A stretch of 64,000 nucleotides of DNA, taken from assembly GCA_037043235.1 (NCBI GenBank), contig JAWRVZ010000157.1, forward strand, positions 547,501 through 611,500, given 5' to 3'. The number at the start of each line of letters is the position of its first letter. Position 1 is the first letter of the stretch. The position numbers and the translations under genes were made by a program. Below are positions 57,825 through 64,000 of this stretch, piece after piece. The notes below the pieces were generated by a model. The model did not search any database. It was given only the letters and a program-made list of their open reading frames with translations, and was not told the DNA's origin. The DNA comes from Rhodeus uyekii. Lineage: Eukaryota > Chordata > Actinopteri > Cypriniformes > Acheilognathidae.

Positions 57825-58779
57825 TTTTAATAATTGAAGTACACTACAAGTGCACATTCATTACAATTAAGTAGATAAACATAACTGAGAATTATGCCAC
57901 AGAACACAAGCGCCATGACAGCTGGTTGCACAGGACACACCCTTAACTCGTTCTTCATCGAGTCTAAACATTTACACTGTATATTACAGCTAAAAACATC
58001 CTGTGGTTTTTCTGAATGCAGTAAAATGTGACCAAGAGCTGTGGAGTGATTTAAAACACTCACATATGTGAATGAGCCTCTTTATTCACTGTAAAAAAAA
58101 AGAAGCTGCTTGCTACACTGTGATGCTCGAAATTAAAAATGACAGAACGGAAAGGCAAGTTGATTGCAAATTTAATTACGGCATCTTAATTTATTTTGGG
58201 AGGCGGTTGATATCTGATACATGCACAACCTTTGCAACATGCTGGAGAAATGAAAACCCTTGCAGCAAGATCAACTCAAAGATATGCAGAAACGGCTAGA
58301 GTTTGATGAATCACAGACACAACCATAAAACAACAGATCAATGGAAATAACAAGCTGCATTGTTAGGATAGTAGATGTAGTGTGTTTAAAAAGTGAGAAG
58401 AAACATTGATGTACGTTCATGATTAATGTTCTTGTACTGTTAATAGAAAGGTTTTAAAACTAAAACACATAACAGAACTCCTGAACTCCTGAACTAAATT
58501 GGGAGAAATTCACATTCCATTGCATTCACATTCCTTTCTTGAGCCGCTAACAGGGAATATTCTCAGGACTCATTAAGAATTATGTTAGAGAACGTCCTTC
58601 AGTAACACCAATGGTACGTCTCATAACTAACATCTCACAATGGAACGTCTTGTAACATCATCAAAATGTTAGAATAGAATGTTCCCCAAATGCTCAAACA
58701 ACCAAAAATAAATGTTCTTAATATATTCAAAACCCTGATGTTTGGAACATTCAAAAAACATTCAGAAAATGGAAATGAT
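57823..58779. other. No recognised gene; possible fold-back element remnant
   Basis: 58500-58770 has gttccc/gaacgt motifs (gaatgttccccaaatgctca) resembling arms of the fold-back family at 52 kb. No gene supported. Confidence 0.3.
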
Positions 58780-59303
58780 AGGGTTGACGCATTACAAGTA
58801 ATCAGATTACTTTTTTTCAAGTAACTAGTAAAGTATTTTTTTTTTACTTTCTTTAACTTCATTATCAAAATCATTATTCCTCAGAATGAATAACAACAGT
58901 GAACTCAGAATATTACGCAAACCTGCAATAATTAAATATGTTAACTTTATATACTTTATTTAAGTCTGTGCTGCTGCCTTCAATGATAAAATTCAACTAT
59001 ACTAAGTAAAAATGTGGTTCTTCTTATTCTTCTGCGGTCCGGAATGGCAGCAGATGAAAGGTTGGTTTGAGCGGCGCCCTCTACTGTACAGGTGTAAATT
59101 TGCATTTCTTTCAGGCTAAGGATTATTCATTTCACTTCTGGTGCAAAATTGCTACATTTGGGAAAAATAGATTTTGTGTTTGTTTGTTTTTTGTTATTAA
59201 CAAACCCAGCTCAGCTGAGAAAAAGTAACGCAATGCATTACTTTCCAAAAAAGTAACCAAGTAATGCAACCAGTCTTTTTTGGGAGTAATGCAATATTGT
59301 ATT

Positions 59304-60566
59304 CAGGGCTTGACATTGACGACCGCCAACCTGCCAAATGGGGGTGGATTTCAACTGTGGCGTGTAACACAGTCAATCGTACTAGTCACTTTGGCAGGTT
59401 GAACTTTTGTTCCCGGACAGTCCTCAACCAGCCGAGATGTTCTCGCTCAGGGCGTCATACAATCGTACGGGACACTCCTCGATGGACAACTCGACACTCC
59501 TCCGCCTCCCTCGGTCTGCCTGCACCTCCCCATTATGGATGGACGGCAGCAGGTCTGGCCTCTGGTGAACAGGACGGCAGCCACCCCTCCTTGACCCAGG
59601 ACCAAAGCCGCGAGCTCTCCGTCACATAATATATAATGTCGTCTTTTAAAGAGGCTTCTACAATGCTAAAGTAAGTGCAATGCAGTTCCCATGTTGATAT
59701 TTTGTTTTAGCTCACATTTATGTTTCATGTCATCTATTTCAAAGTTTTGTCACAGTCATGGTTCCTGTTTGTAATGTGATTCCTTGCCCTCATGTGATCA
59801 TGTCATGTGCTTCCCTTTTTTCATGTGTAATGTTCTGACTGGTTCCCTTGGTTCATGTATCATGTTCTTATTGGTTCATTGTGTTCAGGTGTGTCTTAAG
59901 TAATTCGTCTTTGTATATGTGTAGAGCCCTCATGGTTTTGTTCCCTGTAAAAAAAAATTGTTGGTGAGTTTACATTCATGTTTATGGTCAACTCTTTTAT
60001 TTAGCATTTCATTCAAGAAACTGCACTTGAGTTTGTCAAGCTTGCCTCCAGTTGACATTAGTGTTGTCAAAAATAGAGCTTTTTCAATACAATACTGAAA
60101 AATCTGAAACAGCTCCAACATTGTGCAGATTATGTACATTATATTAATATTTTTGCTGTAGCAGGGATTGATTTTCGATGTTGGATTATGCTAATTGCAC
60201 ATAATTTTACTCATAATCAGTGTGTGCACATAAAGCCGCCTCTCAGCACTAAATTGAGTTCTGTTTTGTTGCTTTTTGCACTCAAATAGTTTCAAAAGGC
60301 CTGTATTGGTGAGTATTCACAGTGAGTATAAAGTAAATATAAGCAGCTGAGAAAGAACATGCATGTGTAACAGTATAGTGGATTTGTGCTTCAGGACTTA
60401 AAGTGACAGTAGCCTAATATGCCTGCTGCCAAATAATGAGACAATATTAATAATAACTATATGGCAGTTTCCCCCTATGCTAGTGATGTCAAAAATGTGG
60501 CTGGTAACTTTGGAAAACCACTTGCCATAGTTGCCGATGATCAAAAAAAGTCAATGTCAAGCCCTG
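59304..60566. mobile_element. Non-autonomous hAT element
   Basis: The terminal inverted repeats cagggcttgacattgac (59304-59320) and gtcaatgtcaagccctg (60550-60566) are perfect over 17 bp. The 8-bp flanks attgtatt and aatggatt agree at 6 of 8 positions, consistent with an ageing hAT target duplication. 1,263 bp, without recognisable transposase. It contains an LTR-like fragment at 59745-59935 and sits inside another repeat. Confidence 0.85.
59745..59935 (+). mobile_element. LTR-like fragment within the hAT element
   Basis: tcacagtcatggttcctgtt, catgtcatgtgcttcccttt and ttcttattggttcattgtgt resemble the LTR fragment at 24545-24806. Ends and target duplication are not visible. It may have been captured by or inserted into the hAT. 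Confidence 0.45.
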
Positions 60567-60608
60567 AATGGATTAGCCTACTTTCAAAAGTAACTTTCCT
60601 TAACAATG

Positions 60609-61470
60609 AATGTTAATGTTCTTGGAGCATATTTTATAGCTGAGATGCTGTAAAAACAGCACAGAGAGGACAACATTATCTGCTTTATTGTTATAATCCA
60701 GAAAACCTTCAGACGTCTTCAACAAAATGGCCTTTAGTAAATAAAACAAAAATGACTGGTTTAGCAAGAAAATAGTCCTAGAGCCTCTCTACTTCAGTGT
60801 TTGCCATTTCTTTGTAAGTATTTGTGAAGTTTACTATCAGTTTCTGAGTGAAAACTGTTTCAGAGTAAATCCCACACCTTTTTTTCTTCAACACACCCAC
60901 TTGCACTTATTTGTTTCCTGTTAAATCAGATCCAGTCAGTCTCATCGCATACCATCTCCACCAGCAGCTCTTTTTCTTGTTTTCCTCTGCTGAAAGAGCG
61001 GGAGGATCCGTATGCAACAGTAAACAAAGGCAGGCCGGAGTGCGTGTGCTGACAGGTAAAGCGCCATTACTAATTTATGTGCGTGCTCTTAGTGCACGTG
61101 GAGCGCGAGGGGCCGCGGCTGATGTCAGACCTGTCAGCCCTTCATTCCAGCCGTCAGCGGACTGACTGATGTACAAGCACTGCTTTGCCCTTCCTGTGGT
61201 CTTCAGCTGCGTGTCCTGACAGGCGAGCGTCTCGCTCACCTCACACACACACCCAAGAGACATCATTTATTGGTATGAAACAAAGCAAGCGAAGAGACCA
61301 CAAAGCACGGGAAGAGTGAAGCGAGGTGAGTGACCGCCGACGGGAGGCGCTTGACCGATTCCTCTCTTCCACGGTCAGGGTTAGTAAACACACGTGACTG
61401 GACGGAGAAGCAGTATGAACGGATGTTAACACATTTGGTATTTAGGAGGAAAATAGTACTCACAATATCT
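60609..61470. other. Unique DNA, no gene supported
   Basis: 60890-61420 is G+C-richer and repeat-free, with a good splice-donor match (gcgag|gtgagtg near 61325) but no linked open frame or acceptor. Confidence 0.35.
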
Positions 61471-61955
61471 TAGGGTGTGTTCATGCTTGTACTTCTGTTC
61501 TCTTTCACCAAAAATGCATACATTTAGTTCTGATTCACTTGGGTTGCCATTTTTAACAACGAACCTAAAGATACAAAACAAATCAGTGTCTTTTATGATG
61601 GAACTTACCGAACATACAATGCTGTGTCCTAAATGTGCTTGTTTGCATAACTTGTGTAAAGTAGTCAAAGCAGCTGCACAAAAGTCCCATACAGCTGCAC
61701 GCCTGTATGGGACACATCACTACTATGACAAGAAAAAACAGGTGTGCTTAATCATTCTGTCCTTTTCAGTGACATGACGTCCTCTTTTTGATTCCTTTAG
61801 ATGTTTTGCGTTCACATTCCATTCGAGCCGCAACAAAGTTAGTTAAGAAGTGGACCGAGACCCACCTTTTCCACTTGTTAGCATTCACACTTACTCAAAA
61901 TGAACCGCAATAACAGAGCGATCGCTCCAGAGTTTGTTTTAATTGAACCAAACCT
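61471..61955. mobile_element. Possible MITE with 'tagggtgtgttca' end
   Basis: tagggtgtgttcatgcttgt then acttctgttctctttcac resembles the opening of a common fish element. The right side (gcattcacacttactcaaaa then tgaaccg) fits its other end. No perfect inverted termini. Confidence 0.4.
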
Positions 61956-62439
61956 GCCAACCTACCAAAATGAAAACCAGAAACCATCAGAGAGTAGAAA
62001 CGGTGGTCTATGTGGTTATTTTGTCATGTCAGGGATTTCCCAGTCACAGATGGCTCTCATTTGTGCTGTGGTTTCATGATCTGTGCGTGTTTCGGTGTGG
62101 ACGTGAGGATGCAGGTGGAGTAGTCTCTCTCTCTCTCTGTGTCTCACAGTGAAGCCTTTGTTCGGTCTGCGCTGCGTCTCCTCGAGCTGTGCTGTCAGTC
62201 TTTGATCACACCACTCCAGTGCTGACAGCTCCTCGCCGCCCCAGTGTGGAATCCTTCCTGCCCTGGCCAGGTGACAGCAGGTGATAAAACAGCTCGTTCA
62301 TGGCCTCTCATATACTGCACTACAGGTTAGTTGTGGCCACTTGGATGAGGAAAACACAGAGACAAGCTCAAACGCGCCGGCATCTCTACTGTACCGCACC
62401 TATGGTGAGTTACGGCAGGAGTGCTGTGACACAGCCCCA
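61956..62439. other. No recognised feature
   Basis: Unique-looking, with a short (TC)n run near 62125. Confidence 0.4.
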
Positions 62440-62790
62440 AATAACAGGGAACGTTCTGGCCATATATGAGCAAATATTCTTCTAGTAGCATTAAAAGAAA
62501 ACTTTTGAACGTTTGAAGTTATCTGGTCTTTAATAATGTTCTCAGAAAATCATTATTTAAATATCGTTCACGGGATGCTTTCGGAAACGTTTTTCATTCA
62601 TGTTCTTCTAATGTTTTTTTAAATGTTGCTACTTATTTCAGAATGTTAAAAATGGAATCCTTGTATAACCAAGAAAAAACGTTTTTAAAAATGTAAAAAA
62701 CGTTTTGAAGTTTGAGGGAACATTCAGAAATATCTTTTCATATCTTAATTATTCTTAGAACATATTTTTGTTTGCTGGGTTCATTTTGTT
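62440..62790. mobile_element. Half-copy of the fold-back element family
   Basis: gaagttatctggtctttaat then aatgttctcagaaaatcatt matches the right arm of the 52-kb element (aaaagttatctgatttttaa then taatgttctcaaaatg). The sequence runs from acagggaacgttctgg to about 62790. Confidence 0.5.
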
Positions 62791-63061
62791 GGTTTTTTGT
62801 CATAAGTAAACTACTTGATTGGACACTTTCTTTTTTTTGTGAAAAGCATACTGTTATCTGTCTGGCTCTCAGTGTGCTGACATGAGGATATGCCGCATAT
62901 TTTAACATCATATTGTTGAGAGTGACATCAATGTTTGACCACATCATTCAAAGAGATTCCTCGTGCAATCTTACTGTCAGTGTTAAAAATGTCACAGAGG
63001 TTATTTTTGGAAATATCTTGAAAAATCTATTACTTGCAATAATAAACTTTATAATATAAAC

Positions 63062-63311
63062 TGTGACGGGATGATTACAACAGCCAGGGAGTCAGGGAGA
63101 CAGGGAGACACTAAACACATGAAAAAGACGAAGATGATGATGGTTAACAGGCTTTAATAAACAGAGTAACTCCAATGAAGTTTCAACACACAACTACACA
63201 AACTGAACAGCACTTAAATATGGGCGATAATGAGATACAAACACTTGAATAAAATGATGAAATCAAATCTGTGACTATGACAACAAGCAAGGCAGGGAAA
63301 ACGATGTGACA
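63062..63311 (-). mobile_element. Solo LTR-like remnant
   Basis: It starts TGTGACGGGATG and ends CGATGTGACA, with a minus-strand polyadenylation-like aggctttaataaacag near 63150. The arrangement resembles the minus-strand LTRs above, and the ends recall the 53.8-kb family. No target duplication seen. Confidence 0.45.
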
Positions 63312-63346
63312 TCACCCAGACATTTCTGATACTTTGCAACTGCAAA

Positions 63347-63404
63347 AACGTCTCGGGTTACGTATGTAACCCTGGTTCCCTGAAGGGGAACGAGACGCTG
63401 CGTC
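63347..63404 (+). repeat. 58-bp perfect inverted repeat, left arm
   Basis: It begins aacgtctcgggttacgtatg and ends acgagacgctgcgtc, and is the exact reverse complement of 63593-63650. The arms flank 188 bp and could form a long stem. Each arm contains a near-palindrome (ggttacgtatgtaacc). Confidence 0.99.
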
Positions 63405-63592
63405 AGAAAACGCTAGGGGAAACCCTTGACGTCAGTCACGTGAAGATGTGTACAACCAATGGGAATTTTACGCGTGTGAATGCGAGTCACGGAAGTGACG
63501 TCATGAACAGAGCATAAAAGCGCGCCGGAACCCGGAAGTGACAGCAAAAGAGTGTCTGAAGCGGGCCCGGAGGCGCAAGGAGCTGAGGCGAA
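63405..63592 (+). promoter_or_regulatory. Inverted-repeat spacer with TATA- and CRE-like motifs
   Basis: Between the two arms lie tgacgtca-type motifs (near 63429 and 63497), a TATA-like gcataaaagcgcgcc (about 63511) and a G+C-rich stretch. This could be a terminal promoter for the DIRS-type element, read on the plus strand, or a shared motif within its ends. No experimental or comparative support is available here. Confidence 0.35.
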
Positions 63593-63650
63593 GACGCAGC
63601 GTCTCGTTCCCCTTCAGGGAACCAGGGTTACATACGTAACCCGAGACGTT
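63593..63650 (-). repeat. 58-bp perfect inverted repeat, right arm
   Basis: Exact reverse complement of 63347-63404 over all 58 bases; similarity stops abruptly at both ends. A direct repeat overlaps the pair: gctgcgtcagaaaacgctag then gggaa occurs at 63397-63421 and again at 63671-63695. Confidence 0.99.
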
Positions 63651-63745
63651 CCCTTTCATGGGAACTTCGAGCTGCGTCAGAAAACGCTAGGGGAACGTTA
63701 TACCAACGTCACCTCAGCGACGCCGGCCTACGGATGTGTCTCAGC

Positions 63746-64000
63746 TCACTGAGAGAGCACCCTCGTTCCCGGAGCGGAATCGAGATCTAACTGATAGAAT
63801 CTCATAAAGGTGTGCGGTGAGGACCAGCCAGCCGCAGCACAAACATCAGCAAGGGAAACTCCTGAGAGAAACGCCTTGGAGGTCGCCACGCTCCTAGTGG
63901 AGTGGGCCCGGACCCTCAGGGGAGAAGCATGTCCGGCCGACTCATAAGCCAGACAGATAGCCTCGACTATCCATCGGCTTAGGGTTTGTTTGGAAGCTGG
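63746..64000 (-). CDS. DIRS-type tyrosine recombinase, C-terminal part (partial)
   Basis: The minus strand is open for 84 codons from the window edge to TGA at 63746-63748. The 5' part is outside the window. Tyrosine recombinases cut and rejoin DNA through a 3'-phosphotyrosine link; in DIRS elements they integrate the circular cDNA. Visible catalytic features: the HxxR motif in RAHSTRSVATSKAF (His33 and Arg36 of the visible part), then GWSSPHTFMRFY, with Trp59 in the His/Trp position and Tyr69 as the likely nucleophile. The segment ASKQTLSRWIVEAICLAYES precedes them. There is no stop or frameshift in the visible part, so the gene may be intact. The upstream catalytic Arg box lies outside the window. 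A phage-like or Crypton recombinase is the alternative, but the flanking inverted repeats favour DIRS. Confidence 0.8.
   Translation of the reverse strand, partial: PASKQTLSRWIVEAICLAYESAGHASPLRVRAHSTRSVATSKAFLSGVSLADVCAAAGWSSPHTFMRFYQLDLDSAPGTRVLSQ

Larger units (their letters stand above)
58780..60608. mobile_element. DNA element with 'gtaatcagattac' ends, split by a hAT
   Basis: The left part (gggttgacgcattacaagta then atcagattactttttttcaa) and the right part (ctactttcaaaagtaacttt then ccttaacaatg) resemble the two ends of a common teleost element. The hAT at 59304-60566 interrupts it. The outer element alone is about 565 bp. Boundaries are inferred. Confidence 0.45.
63312..64000 (-). mobile_element. 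3' end of a DIRS-type (tyrosine-recombinase) retrotransposon
   Basis: The block runs from about 63345 to the window edge. On the minus strand the order is: recombinase C-terminus (stop at 63746-63748), about 95 bp of spacer, then a terminal region with perfect 58-bp inverted repeats. DIRS elements lack LTRs and an integrase; they use a tyrosine recombinase and end in inverted repeats, so this layout fits. The CpG-rich composition and perfect repeat arms suggest youth. The remaining body (gag, reverse transcriptase/RNase H, methyltransferase-like ORF) should lie beyond 64000. Confidence 0.75.

Noticed and set aside
61325..61335. Strong splice-donor match (gag|gtgagt)
   Set aside because: No open frame, acceptor or promoter could be linked to it, and single donor matches are common by chance.

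Overview
This window is vertebrate, almost certainly teleost and most likely cyprinid, genomic DNA. It contains no confident host protein-coding exon. The lineage call rests on repeats: SINEs with a tRNA-like head and an L2-type tail (tail motif gcagacgcttttatccaaag), a TTAA-flanked element with ends like ggttagttcacccaaaaatg, and a carp/zebrafish-type set of hAT, Tigger, pogo and Tc1-like elements. Most long open frames are accidents of simple repeats or A+T-rich DNA. I recognised families from memory of sequence patterns, not by database search.

Layout: (1) 0-10 kb: a short MITE, a dispersed repeat whose internal 112-bp segment is amplified about 13 times, a (TG)/(AG) tract, SINEs, a Tc1-like MITE and a hAT fragment. 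(2) 10-25 kb: a non-autonomous Tigger element, a CpG-dense block near 13.7-14.3 kb, a SINE, a long-armed TTAA element, a 5'-truncated L2 LINE with its ORF2 C-terminus, and a dispersed repeat. (3) 25-35 kb: mostly unique DNA, possibly regulatory, interrupted by a Tigger copy, two solo LTRs of one family and a hAT MITE with a perfect 8-bp target duplication. (4) 35-41 kb: a 1.2-kb alternating purine/pyrimidine tract and three GATA/GACA arrays with higher-order structure. (5) 42.3-44.7 kb: a three-element nest in which a hAT sits 3 bp inside the end of a Tigger element and a pogo-like element sits inside the same Tigger. (6) 45-58 kb: a third solo LTR, a decayed gag-like gene split by a SINE, a fold-back element, and a small LTR retroelement inside a MITE. 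(7) 58-64 kb: a hAT inside another repeat and, at the right edge, the 3' end of a DIRS-type tyrosine-recombinase retrotransposon.

The best protein-level evidence is the partial DIRS-type recombinase on the minus strand at 63746-64000. Its frame is open for 84 codons and shows HxxR, GW and Y active-site motifs. Just downstream is a perfect 58-bp inverted repeat (63347-63404 and 63593-63650). Other coding matter is broken: an L2 ORF2 tail, a Tigger transposase joined N-terminus to C-terminus without its catalytic domain, a pogo-type acidic tail, and gag-like fragments. I see no new multi-gene system. The unusual content is the DIRS terminus, the nested insertions with readable order, the amplified block in a dispersed repeat, and the clustered solo LTRs.
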